A DNA stretch of 30,142 nucleotides from Bacteroidota bacterium (GTDB lineage: Bacteria > Bacteroidota > Bacteroidia > Chitinophagales > Chitinophagaceae): positions 1 to 30,142 of the forward strand of contig JAEWBD010000471.1 in assembly GCA_023391315.1 (NCBI GenBank), written 5' to 3'. The translations under genes were made by a program, and so were the position numbers. Shown here piece after piece: positions 9,521 to 17,848 of the stretch (the stretch's first letter is position 1; every line of letters starts with the position of its first letter). Below the pieces are notes generated by a model that saw nothing but the letters and a program-made list of their open reading frames with translations, searched no databases and was not told the DNA's origin.

Positions 9521-9535
9521 AGTTTAAAAACTTTA

Positions 9536-9802
9536 TCAGTATTCCGCCATTACTTCGTCTTTGTAACACCAAAGCCATCTTTCACCGGGCTCGGCGGAGA
9601 TAACAACCGGGTGGCCGCTGCGGTGATAATGTTTGGTGGCGTGTTTATGTGGCGAACTATCACAACACAGGGTAGCACCACAGGTTTGGCAGGTTCTTAA
9701 ATGTACCCACTCGCCCCCGTTTTTTATACACTCTTCACATACCAGTTCTTTAGGCGGTTTTATTTCGGTGATGGACTGAATGTGCCCGCATACTTCGTTC
9801 AT
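9536..9802 (-). CDS. UBP-type zinc finger protein
   Basis: This 88-residue protein is essentially one zf-UBP domain. Zinc ligands are in the usual order: C5 and H7 (CGH), C22 and C25 (CEEC), C38 and C41 (CQTC), C46/C47, and several His from H52 to H64 ending in GHPVV. The closing GERWLWCYKDEV is also typical. In eukaryotes the fold binds the C-terminus of ubiquitin; bacteria lack ubiquitin, so the ligand is unknown. It is 11 bases after the receiver-flavoprotein gene and 15 before the VOC gene, which implies a shared transcript. Confidence 0.88.
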   Translation of the reverse strand: MNEVCGHIQSITEIKPPKELVCEECIKNGGEWVHLRTCQTCGATLCCDSSPHKHATKHYHRSGHPVVISAEPGERWLWCYKDEVMAEY

Positions 9803-9813
9803 AGCGATATTAT

Positions 9814-11472
9814 TTATATTTCAGCAAGATATTTATGCACAAAACTTATGGCCATAGACCCTTCGCCAACGGCAGACGCCACACGGTTCATGGCGCCGGC
9901 ACGCACATCACCTGCCGCAAAAATGCCCGGGCAGCTTGTTTCCAGTAAATACGGATCGCGTTCCAGTTTCCATGCCTTGTGAAAATTCTCACACAGGTTT
10001 AAATCCCTTCCCGTTTCAATAAAACCTTTATTGTTTGTTATTACCAAACCATGCAGCCATTCGGTATAAGGTTTTGCGCCAATGAAAATGTACAGTGCGG
10101 CTGCATCCACGGTATGGGTTTCGCCGGTTTCAACCTGTTTTATTACTAACTGCTCCAGCCGTTCATTGCCCCTGGCTTCCACTACTTCACTCAAAATGCA
10201 AACAGTAATATTATGTACACTTTTTATCTGGTCTATTAAATAAGAAGACATGGTATAAGACAGGCTATCCTTTCTTATTAAAATAGTTACCTGCCTGGCA
10301 AACTTGGAAAGATACATGGCTGCCTGCCCGGCCGAATTACCACCGCCTACAATAAAAACATCTTTGCTTTTGCAGGCCAGCGCTTCTGTATTGGCTGCGC
10401 CGTAATAAACGCCTGCGCCCGTAAATTTTTCTATCCCGGGCGTTGAAAGCTGCCTGTAATCAACACCGGTTGTAATTACGATTGATTTGGTCATGATAGA
10501 ACTGTCATCTTCCAAAATAATCTTCTTGTAATTATCCTGCAATTCAATGCTTTTTACAGTTTGCGGCGAAAGAAAATCTGTACCAAATCTTTTCGACTGC
10601 GTAATGGCCCTTTTAGTAAGATCTGAACCGCTTAAACCCGTTGGAAAACCAAGATAATTTTCAATACGTGAACTGGTACCTGCCTGGCCGCCGGGCGCTT
10701 TTCTTTCTATTAATAAAGTTTTTAAACCTTCAGATGATCCATATACAGATGCCGCCAAACCAGCCGGGCCTGCACCAATAATTACAACATCATATATCTC
10801 GTTTTTGGCTTCGGGGTTTAAACCAATGTGCCTTGCCACATCAATGATTTTAGGGCTCAGCAGCAGCTTCCCGTCTTCAAAAAATATGGCCGGTAAATCT
10901 TTGGCTTCAATATTATTCAATTGCATGAGCTGGTGCGCATCTTCCGAATTTGCATCAAGCCATTGATAGGGAATAAGATTGCCGGATAAGAATTCTTTTA
11001 TTTCATGGCTTTTTGGAGAGAATTGATAACCTACCAGTTTTATGCCTTTAAACTCTGGATGAAAACTGTTCTGCCAGTCATCCAGCAGATCGTCCAATAC
11101 CGGATATAATTTTTCTTCAGGAGGATCCCAGGGCTTGGTAAGATAATAATCAAGCTTAACGGTATTGATAGCTTTTATGGCAGCGTCTGTATCAGAATAA
11201 GCAGTGAGCAAAACTTTTTTGGCGTCGTCATAAAATTCCATTGCCTGCGTTAAAAAATCAACGCCCTGCATTTCAGGCATGCGCTGGTCTGAAATAAACA
11301 TGGCTACGGTTTCGCCTTTATTTTTTAGCTCCAGCAAGCTGCCTAAAATTTCTTTTGCAGATGAAGTGCTGAGTACGCGGTATTCCTGCCTGAATTTATT
11401 TTTCAGGTCGCGTGTAATGGCACGTAAAACCTGAACATCGTCGTCTATTACAAATATGATTGGCTGATTCAT
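9814..11472 (-). CDS. Response-regulator receiver fused to thioredoxin-reductase-like FAD oxidoreductase
   Basis: This 552-residue fusion has three parts. Residues 1-135 are a receiver with D10-D12, phospho-acceptor D62 in ISDQRMPEM, T90 and K113 in LTKPW. Residues 143-218 look like a glutaredoxin/thioredoxin fold (VGYQFSPKSHEIKEFL to LPAIFFEDGKLL), with FSPKS where a CxxC would stand. Residues 226-552 are a thioredoxin-reductase-like flavoprotein: FAD site GAGPAG (233-238), NAD(P)H site GGGNSA (376-381) and C-terminal GDVRAGAMNRVASAVGEG. The reductase CxxC is absent; GVYYGAANTE (355-363) stands in its place. It therefore cannot reduce thioredoxin the usual way. It lies 9 bases after the kinase gene, which likely phosphorylates it. 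Confidence 0.9.
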   Translation of the reverse strand: MNQPIIFVIDDDVQVLRAITRDLKNKFRQEYRVLSTSSAKEILGSLLELKNKGETVAMFISDQRMPEMQGVDFLTQAMEFYDDAKKVLLTAYSDTDAAIKAINTVKLDYYLTKPWDPPEEKLYPVLDDLLDDWQNSFHPEFKGIKLVGYQFSPKSHEIKEFLSGNLIPYQWLDANSEDAHQLMQLNNIEAKDLPAIFFEDGKLLLSPKIIDVARHIGLNPEAKNEIYDVVIIGAGPAGLAASVYGSSEGLKTLLIERKAPGGQAGTSSRIENYLGFPTGLSGSDLTKRAITQSKRFGTDFLSPQTVKSIELQDNYKKIILEDDSSIMTKSIVITTGVDYRQLSTPGIEKFTGAGVYYGAANTEALACKSKDVFIVGGGNSAGQAAMYLSKFARQVTILIRKDSLSYTMSSYLIDQIKSVHNITVCILSEVVEARGNERLEQLVIKQVETGETHTVDAAALYIFIGAKPYTEWLHGLVITNNKGFIETGRDLNLCENFHKAWKLERDPYLLETSCPGIFAAGDVRAGAMNRVASAVGEGSMAISFVHKYLAEI

Positions 11473-11481
11473 GTAGTTTAT

Positions 11482-12867
11482 TTAAATGGGAAGGCAAACT
11501 TCAAAAATTGTTGCGCCCGGCGCTGATTTTACTTTTACGGTGCCGTTATGCTGCTGCATAATCCGGTTTACCACGTCAAGCCCGAGGCCGCTGCCCTTGC
11601 CCATTTCTTTGGTTGTAAAGAAAGGCATAAATATCTTTTGTTGTACATCCTCCGGAATACCCGGGCCGTCATCTTTAATATACACTTTTACAAATTTCTC
11701 ATCATGCCCTGATGTTATGGTGAGATTGCCTTTACTATTTATTTCCATTGCATCAATAGCGTTATCAATTATGTTTGTCCATACCTGGTTCAGCTCGCCG
11801 GGAAATGCTTTTATTGCAGGGATGGTTTCATCAAAATCTTCTATTACATTAATATTGCCTTGGCGCAGTTTATAGTTCAGCATAGCTAATGTATTGCGTA
11901 TGCCGGTATGGATATTTACTATTTGCCTGTCGGCATCTTTATCCATAAAAGTAAAATTTTTAACTGCGCCCACGAGGCCTGATATGCGCTCTGCCGAAAT
12001 GCGGATGTCATCCGCCATTTTATGTGTAACAAGATAATTGCTTACCCACTCAATTAACACAGGTAGTTCCTGCGGCGCAGAACATGTTTTAAATACATCC
12101 AGTTCACTGCTTGTAAAACCTTTTTCCACAAGCCCTTCTGTGTCGGTATCCCCGAGGCCATTATCATAAAGCCAGTCATTAATCTCATCTTCCAATGAAG
12201 CCTTTTGCATAAAGCTTAGTGTTGCAGGTTCTGTATTAATTTTTGTATTGATGAGGTTACTGATCTTATCAATTCGTTCAGCTGGTATTTGTAATCCCGA
12301 AACCTTTTTAAATAAATGCGGTAATTGGTTTACCTGGGTTTGCAATAGCGCAGCCGCTCTTGATATGGCGGCTGCAGGATTATTTAATTCGTGTGCAAGC
12401 CCTGCGGAGAGTTTGCCCAGCGCAAACATTTTTTCGTTTTGCTGTTGTATAGAAGTGAATTCACGAACGCGGTTTATCATCATATGCACCAGCGTTTCCG
12501 TTAGTTCATAATTATCCGCCATGCCCGCCTTTATTTTTTCGGCGCTGCATTTAAAAACATTTGATTTTTCCAGGGCTTCACCAAAGGCCGGCGTAATGGT
12601 TGCCCTTGAATAGGGAAGGAAACCGGTTACCTGGCCCGCATCCAGTATGCGCAGTTCTCTCTGCTTACCCTGTTGCACAACGCATATACGCAGTTTGCCT
12701 TCAAGCACAATATATAATTGATTAACCGGGTCGCCGGTATTAAATAATAAATCGTTTTGTTCCAGTTCCACTACTTCGCCCTGGCTTATCAGCCATTGTA
12801 ATTGGGCGGCGGGAATATTATGAAAATCGCTAAATGCCTGCAGGTGCTCAACAGTAAGTTCCTTCAT
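11482..12867 (-). CDS. Sensor histidine kinase with N-terminal cyclic-nucleotide-binding-like domain
   Basis: This 461-residue soluble kinase starts with a Crp-like beta-barrel (about 1-135; LFNTGDPVNQLYIVLEGKLRI). The segment where a cAMP phosphate-binding cassette would lie (AFGEALEKSNVFKCS) lacks the usual Arg-Ala, so its ligand may not be cAMP. The H-box is LSAGLAHELNNP with H159. An unusually long helical stretch of about 200 residues separates it from the N-box NIIDNA (N369), followed by DDGPGI, FFTTK and GSGLGL. It ends close to the G2 box. I chose ATG 12867; the longer frame begins at a TTG (12897) upstream of the likely promoter box. It heads a four-gene unit and is the obvious partner of the receiver-flavoprotein. 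Confidence 0.9.
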   Translation of the reverse strand: MKELTVEHLQAFSDFHNIPAAQLQWLISQGEVVELEQNDLLFNTGDPVNQLYIVLEGKLRICVVQQGKQRELRILDAGQVTGFLPYSRATITPAFGEALEKSNVFKCSAEKIKAGMADNYELTETLVHMMINRVREFTSIQQQNEKMFALGKLSAGLAHELNNPAAAISRAAALLQTQVNQLPHLFKKVSGLQIPAERIDKISNLINTKINTEPATLSFMQKASLEDEINDWLYDNGLGDTDTEGLVEKGFTSSELDVFKTCSAPQELPVLIEWVSNYLVTHKMADDIRISAERISGLVGAVKNFTFMDKDADRQIVNIHTGIRNTLAMLNYKLRQGNINVIEDFDETIPAIKAFPGELNQVWTNIIDNAIDAMEINSKGNLTITSGHDEKFVKVYIKDDGPGIPEDVQQKIFMPFFTTKEMGKGSGLGLDVVNRIMQQHNGTVKVKSAPGATIFEVCLPI

Positions 12868-12876
12868 ACAAATAAT

Positions 12877-12884
12877 TAAAGATA
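12877..12884 (-). promoter_or_regulatory. Putative -7 box of the kinase/flavoprotein unit
   Basis: TATCTTTA on the minus strand is one base off TAnnTTTG. It would start transcription near 12872, about 5 bases before the ATG at 12867, so the leader would be extremely short. No clear -33 box is seen. It faces the holA promoter about 130 bases away. Confidence 0.35.
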
Positions 12885-13016
12885 GTGCTGTCTGCAAGTT
12901 CAGGTGTATTCAATTACTGGCAAAAGAAAAGTTAAGTGCTCCGGGCTGGCGCTATGAGACGGGTTGATTGGAAACCGGTGTGTATAATTCCTGCCTTAGC
13001 CGTTTTAATGTAAACT

Positions 13017-13024
13017 TATCTTTG
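13017..13024 (+). promoter_or_regulatory. Putative -7 box of holA
   Basis: TATCTTTG fits TAnnTTTG exactly and ends 4 bases before the ATG at 13029. With usual spacing the transcript would begin at or next to that ATG, suggesting a leaderless message. The -33 region is not obvious. Confidence 0.45.
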
Positions 13025-13028
13025 GCGC

Positions 13029-14042
13029 ATGTCTGCCGAAAAAATTATTGCCGACTGGAAGCAAAAGAAGTTCAAGCCTGTTTACTGGCTTGAAGGAGAG
13101 GAGCCTTTTTTTATTGATGAGGTAGTAAATTATGCCGAACATAAAATTTTAAACGAAAGCGAGGCTGCATTTAACCTTACGGTTTTTTACGGTAAAGATG
13201 CAGATTGGCCAAGCGTGGTAAATGCCTGCATGGGCTACCCGATGTTTGGAGAAAGAAAAGTGGTGGTACTGAAAGAGGCACAGCAAATGAAAGACATTGA
13301 AAAGCTGGAGAATTATATTTCCAAACCACTGGCTTCCACGGTTTTTGTAGTGAGTTATAAAGAAAAGAAGCTGGATGCCCGTACGAAGTTTTCCAAAGCG
13401 GTTAAGCAGCACGGAGAACTGCTTTCTACAAAAAAAATTTATGAGAACCAGTTACCTGAATGGACGCAGCAGGCGGCGGCAGGCCTTGGGTTATCCATCA
13501 ATCAGAATGCATTATTGTTATTGGTTGACCACATAGGAAATGATCTCAGCCGCATGAAGAATGAGCTTGAGAAAATCTCTATTAATCTCCATCAAAGAAA
13601 AACAATTACAGAAGATGATATTGAAAAGTTTGTAGGCGTAAGCAAGGAGTTTAACGTGTTTGAGCTGCAGGATGCCATCAGCCAGAAAAACCTGCCGAAA
13701 GCCATTCGTATCATTCAATATTTTCAATCCAATCCAAAAGCTGCGCCATTACAATTAGTGTTGCCCACTTTGTATAATTACTTCAGCAAAATATATATGG
13801 CCGCTGCTCTGAATGATTATTCTGAAAATGCATTAAAACCGCTGTTTTATAATAATCCTTTTGCTGCGAGGCAAGCTTTAACGGCTGTGAAAAACTATGG
13901 CTTTTCCGGCGCGGAAAAAATTATTTTATTGCTGCATGAATATAACCTGAAAGGCATTGGCATTAACAGCGCTATATCAGGCAGCGCTGCTGATGGCGAA
14001 TTTTTAAAAGAACTTGCTGCAAAGATTATTATGGCGGCTTAA
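13029..14042 (+). CDS. holA: DNA polymerase III subunit delta
   Basis: This 337-residue protein is the delta subunit of the clamp loader, which opens the sliding clamp during replication. The N-terminal part matches the family: FKPVYWLEGEEPFFIDEVV, then FYGKDADWPSVVNACMGYPMFGERKVVVLKEAQ. The middle has LSRMKNELEKISI and FNVFELQDAISQ, and the C-terminal collar domain is helical. Length agrees with the family. There is no Walker site, as expected for delta. It stands alone, divergent from the kinase unit and converging on the DUF6702 gene with 24 bases between the stops. Confidence 0.93.
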   Translation: MSAEKIIADWKQKKFKPVYWLEGEEPFFIDEVVNYAEHKILNESEAAFNLTVFYGKDADWPSVVNACMGYPMFGERKVVVLKEAQQMKDIEKLENYISKPLASTVFVVSYKEKKLDARTKFSKAVKQHGELLSTKKIYENQLPEWTQQAAAGLGLSINQNALLLLVDHIGNDLSRMKNELEKISINLHQRKTITEDDIEKFVGVSKEFNVFELQDAISQKNLPKAIRIIQYFQSNPKAAPLQLVLPTLYNYFSKIYMAAALNDYSENALKPLFYNNPFAARQALTAVKNYGFSGAEKIILLLHEYNLKGIGINSAISGSAADGEFLKELAAKIIMAA

Positions 14043-14066
14043 TTTTTCGTGGTTGAGTAAACAATT

Positions 14067-14558
14067 TTATTTCAACGTAAACTTTATATAATCGTCAGGA
14101 TAATTCAGCTTTGAAGTTTCATCAAAGCTGCCGGCTTTCACATGAATGAAATTTACCTGTTCCTGCTTATAATCGTATAAAATAGTATTGGTTATTTCAA
14201 GTGTGTTTACAAACGATATATTATTACATTCAAGATAACTCCAGATGCTGCCTTCTTCACTTTCAAAACCATCAAACTTTAAATTTAAAACCTTGCCATC
14301 AGCTTTTATAATAAGGTGTTTATTGATATATTGCTGAACCAGTTTTTCAGAATTGGCTTTATCATTTTTATTCAAAAGGTCAACCTTGCCTTTATAGGTT
14401 TGACGGATAGTTTTTTCAAGATCATCTGTAAAAATGCGCACACTTATTTCGAGCGTATTATTGGCTTTATCGTGTTCAATCTCCGTCATTGATATATAAA
14501 ACGGGTGTAGCAGGGAAAGCATTGCCGTAAAAAACAGTTGTGTTATTATTGCGCTCAT
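14067..14558 (-). CDS. DUF6702 family exported protein
   Basis: This is a 163-residue protein with an N-terminal signal (MSAIITQLFFTAMLSLL) followed by HPFYISMTEIEHDKANNTLEISVRIF, the hallmark of DUF6702 in Bacteroidota. The rest is mixed beta, with no membrane segment. The frame could start at ATG 14615, but that would overlap the divergent HupE-like start at 14610 and add a segment that spoils the signal, so ATG 14558 is preferred. The family often lies beside HupE/UreJ-like and M1 peptidase genes, as here. Function unknown; location probably periplasmic. Confidence 0.8.
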   Translation of the reverse strand: MSAIITQLFFTAMLSLLHPFYISMTEIEHDKANNTLEISVRIFTDDLEKTIRQTYKGKVDLLNKNDKANSEKLVQQYINKHLIIKADGKVLNLKFDGFESEEGSIWSYLECNNISFVNTLEITNTILYDYKQEQVNFIHVKAGSFDETSKLNYPDDYIKFTLK

Positions 14559-14609
14559 TTTATTTGCAAAGCCGCAAAACTCTGCATTAATCAGATACAA
14601 CAAATACGC

Positions 14610-15266
14610 ATGCATAATTTTGGTTTATATTTTACAACCGGTCTTGAACATATTTTAACCTGGGAGGCGCTTGACCACATTCTGTTTGTGGCGGCTTTAT
14701 GCCTGCGGTACCAGTTTAAAGACTATAAAAAAATACTCATTCTTGTAACTGCATTTACCATTGGTCATTGCACCACGCTTGTATTAAGCACGTTCAATAT
14801 TATCAGCATAAAAAGCAGCATCACTGAATTTTTTATTGCACTTACCATACTGCTCACAGCGGTAAGCAATGTTTTTGTAAAAGATGTGTCGCAGCAAAAA
14901 AAAGTTTCGTTCATCTATTTTATGGCGCTGGTTTTTGGAATGGTGCATGGCCTTGGCTTTGCCTACAGTTTGAAAAGCATGCTCGGGAAAACGGAGAATA
15001 TATTTATACCATTGCTCGCCTTTAACTGCGGTATTGAAATCGCTCAAATTTTGGTGGCGTTGGTGGTACTCATCGTTTCCTATATATTTGTAGCCATCCT
15101 GAAAGTTCCATTTCGTTACTGGCTGCTTTTTATCAGCGGAATTATATTCGGGCTTTCATTGCAAATGGCGGTTGAAAGAAATCCTTTCGGGGAAAAGCAC
15201 AGTGATGAAGTAACATGGTCAGCCGCTCTAATGTGCCGGGATGTAATAACGCGGTCAGGCATATAA
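14610..15266 (+). CDS. HupE/UreJ family membrane protein
   Basis: This 218-residue protein has about six membrane helices. The opening MHNFGLYFTTGLEHILTW, then EALDHILFVAALC, carries the family His and Asp pattern (GxxHI..DHiLF), followed by TIGHCTTLVLS and GMVHGLGFAYS. The HupE/UreJ family is linked to nickel or cobalt handling by some hydrogenase and urease gene sets, but no such enzymes are in this window, so the metal is unproven. The longer frame starts at a TTG (14538) inside the divergent gene; ATG 14610 is the better start. The M1 peptidase follows after 64 bases. Confidence 0.82.
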   Translation: MHNFGLYFTTGLEHILTWEALDHILFVAALCLRYQFKDYKKILILVTAFTIGHCTTLVLSTFNIISIKSSITEFFIALTILLTAVSNVFVKDVSQQKKVSFIYFMALVFGMVHGLGFAYSLKSMLGKTENIFIPLLAFNCGIEIAQILVALVVLIVSYIFVAILKVPFRYWLLFISGIIFGLSLQMAVERNPFGEKHSDEVTWSAALMCRDVITRSGI

Positions 15267-15330
15267 TGCGCCTGGCTGGTATCTTGTTTCTGAAAAGTAT
15301 TTGAATCAATATAAAATATACCTCAGCATA

Positions 15331-17652
15331 ATGAAGCCGTTTTTAGTTTGTTTATGTATGATAGCAGCTACGGCCGCTATCGCCCAGTCGCAGTTTTACA
15401 ACAACCCGCAAAGCAACCATGGCAACCGCTTTGAAGACCTTGGTTTTTTATTGCCTACGCCGAATGAATACAGAACGGCAAGTGGCGCCCCCGGCCCCAA
15501 ATACTGGCAGCAGAAAGCCAACTATGATATTGATGTTACGCTGGATGAGCAGAACAATTATATACGCGGAAAAGAAACCGTAACTTATTTTAACCAGTCG
15601 CCTGATAAATTGGATTATATCTGGCTGCAACTGGATGAAAATATCCACAACCCGCAAAGCGATAACAATAAAGATAATACCGGTAAAATAGGCGACCGCG
15701 TTACCAGTGTGCAGCTTATGAATTTTGAGCCCGGCAGAAAAATGGAAGGTTATGGTGTAAACCTCGCCAAAGTTACCGATGCCTCCGGCAAAGATCTAAC
15801 CTATACGGTGGTTCAAACCATGATGCGTATTAATTTACCATCGCCTTTGGCGCCCGGCCAGCAATTTGTTTTTAAGATTGACTGGAACTATAAGATCAAT
15901 AACAAACATGAGATTGGAGGCCGCGGTGGTTATGAAAATTTTCCCGAAGACGGCAACAATCTTTACTCAATTACACAATGGTACCCGCGCATGGCCGTGT
16001 ACAGCGATTTTAAGGGGTGGGAACATAGCCAGTTTACCGGCGGCGCCGAATTTGCTTTAACCTTCGGCGATTTTAAAGTAAAGATTACCACACCGGCAGA
16101 TCATATTGTGGCAGCTACAGGCGAATGCACTAACCTGAAGCAAATGCTTTCTGCCGCACAATATAACCGCTGGCAGCAGGCACATTCCGCTTCACAGCCT
16201 ATGGAAATTGTAACACTGGATGAAGCTAAAGCGGCAGAACAATCCAAAAGCACGGCCACTAAAACCTGGGTTTTTGAAGCAAAAAATGTAAGGGATTTTG
16301 CATTCAATTCTTCCCGCAAATTTATATGGGACGGCATGCAGATTGACATTAATGGAAAGAAGATAATGGCGCAAAGCTATTATCCCAAAGAAGCATATAC
16401 GCTTTGGAGCAAGTATTCCACCAAAGTTGTTGCACATACATTAAGAACCTATAGTAAACATACGATTCCTTATCCTTATCCGCAGGCTACATCCGTTGAG
16501 GCGGCCAATGGTATGGAATATCCTATGCTGGCAATGAATTATGGAAGAACAGAAAAAGATGGCACCTACAGCGAGGGAACAAAATATGGAATGATTGGTG
16601 TAACCATTCATGAAGTGGGTCATAACTTTTTCCCGATGATCGTAAATAGCGATGAACGCCAGTATTGGTGGATGGATGAAGGTTTGAATACCTTCTGCCA
16701 GTTTTTAACAGAGCAGGAGTTTGATAATAACTATCCTTCTACCCGCGGGCCTGCACATTTAATTACCGGTTACATGCGCCTGCCGAAAGATAAACTTGAA
16801 CCGATTATGACAAAGGGCGATGCCGTAGCAAGTGTGGGTTCCAACGCATATGCAAAAGCCTCTACCGGTTTAAATATCCTTCGTGAAACCGTTATGGGCC
16901 GCGACCTGTTTGACTATGCTTTTAAACAATATTCAGAAAGATGGGCGTTCAAGCATCCTACGCCGGCTGATTTGTTCAGAACGTTGCGTGATGCCAGCGG
17001 CGTGGATATTGATTGGTTTATACGCGGCTGGTTTTTTGGAACAGACCCGGTTGACATTTCTTTAGACAGTGTACAATGGTTTAAGCTGGCGGATAATAAT
17101 ACCATGACATTTCAGCCGCAAACTTTCAGAACAATTGGCCAGGATAGAAACAAAGAAAGCCAGGATATTAAGTTTGCCACTGATGCCGATACGGCCTTGC
17201 GTGATTTTTATTATTACAATCGCGGCGCCGATGCCATGATGCGTGCCGGCGACCAGGCAGCAAAAGATGCGGCTTCGCTTGATAAGGAAAATTTTGATAC
17301 CTGGAAGGGCAAAAATTTTTATGAGCTTAGTTTCAGTAACCTTGGCGGTTTGGTAATGCCTGTAATAATTGAATGGACTTATAAAGATGGCACCAAAGAA
17401 ATACAGCGTGTGCCTGTAACCGTTTGGCTTAAAAATGAAAAACAGTTCAGTAAAGTATTTATAAAAGACAAAGAAGTTAGTGGTATTCGTTTAGACCCTT
17501 ACCGTGAAACGGCTGATATAAATGAAGAGAACCAAATGTGGCCGCAAATGCCTATGCCGTCTAAATTCCAGTTGTTTAAAATGCAGGGCAGCTTTGGTGC
17601 AAGAGGCCAGAGCGCAGGCGGCAATGCGATGCAGAAAGCAGGACAGAAATGA
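15331..17652 (+). CDS. M1 family zinc metallopeptidase, exported
   Basis: This 773-residue protein begins with a signal peptide (MKPFLVCLCMIAATAAIAQ, cut before SQ). The N-terminal beta domain spans about 40-270. The catalytic domain has HEVGH at 427-431 and the third zinc ligand E450 in WWMDEGLN, giving the gluzincin spacing HExxH-18-E. The substrate-amino-binding motif is NGMEYPM. A 200-residue C-terminal part follows. Such enzymes remove N-terminal residues from peptides, here in the periplasm or at the surface. The frame extends to a TTG at 15301, but ATG 15331 gives a proper signal. A strong terminator follows at 17732. Confidence 0.92.
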   Translation: MKPFLVCLCMIAATAAIAQSQFYNNPQSNHGNRFEDLGFLLPTPNEYRTASGAPGPKYWQQKANYDIDVTLDEQNNYIRGKETVTYFNQSPDKLDYIWLQLDENIHNPQSDNNKDNTGKIGDRVTSVQLMNFEPGRKMEGYGVNLAKVTDASGKDLTYTVVQTMMRINLPSPLAPGQQFVFKIDWNYKINNKHEIGGRGGYENFPEDGNNLYSITQWYPRMAVYSDFKGWEHSQFTGGAEFALTFGDFKVKITTPADHIVAATGECTNLKQMLSAAQYNRWQQAHSASQPMEIVTLDEAKAAEQSKSTATKTWVFEAKNVRDFAFNSSRKFIWDGMQIDINGKKIMAQSYYPKEAYTLWSKYSTKVVAHTLRTYSKHTIPYPYPQATSVEAANGMEYPMLAMNYGRTEKDGTYSEGTKYGMIGVTIHEVGHNFFPMIVNSDERQYWWMDEGLNTFCQFLTEQEFDNNYPSTRGPAHLITGYMRLPKDKLEPIMTKGDAVASVGSNAYAKASTGLNILRETVMGRDLFDYAFKQYSERWAFKHPTPADLFRTLRDASGVDIDWFIRGWFFGTDPVDISLDSVQWFKLADNNTMTFQPQTFRTIGQDRNKESQDIKFATDADTALRDFYYYNRGADAMMRAGDQAAKDAASLDKENFDTWKGKNFYELSFSNLGGLVMPVIIEWTYKDGTKEIQRVPVTVWLKNEKQFSKVFIKDKEVSGIRLDPYRETADINEENQMWPQMPMPSKFQLFKMQGSFGARGQSAGGNAMQKAGQK

Positions 17653-17731
17653 TGCGGTGAATCGCCAAACGCGAATAATATTTACGTGATTATTTGAAGA
17701 TGTTTATAGAATTTAAACTATAATGAAGATC

Positions 17732-17758
17732 AAAAAGCCGCAAACATTGCGGCTTTTT
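17732..17758 (+). terminator. Intrinsic terminator after the M1 peptidase gene
   Basis: A perfect 12-bp stem, AAAAAGCCGCAA and TTGCGGCTTTTT, closes a 3-base ACA loop and ends in a T-run. It is the strongest terminator in the window and would also work on the minus strand because the A-tract mirrors the T-tract. Confidence 0.9.
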
Positions 17759-17811
17759 GGTTCAATATAATTGAGTGTTTAAAGAAATCGCCCGTTCCTG
17801 CATTTTTCACG

Positions 17812-17841
17812 TTTAACGATTCATGATTCACGCTAATTTTG
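17812..17841 (+). promoter_or_regulatory. Promoter of the glycosyltransferase-gldC run
   Basis: TTTA (17812-17815), an 18-base spacer, then TAATTTTG (17834-17841), a full -7 match. The same TAATTTTGCGCC string recurs before uppS. The predicted start is near 17846, about 3 bases before the ATG. Confidence 0.55.
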
Positions 17842-17848
17842 CGCCCTT

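Noticed and set aside
9814..11472. Plain thioredoxin reductase (trxB)
   Set aside because: The CxxC is absent and a receiver is fused at the front, so the usual name would mislead.
12868..12897. Longer kinase start at TTG 12897
   Set aside because: The added residues are unlike a Crp-type N-terminus and the promoter box lies within this stretch.
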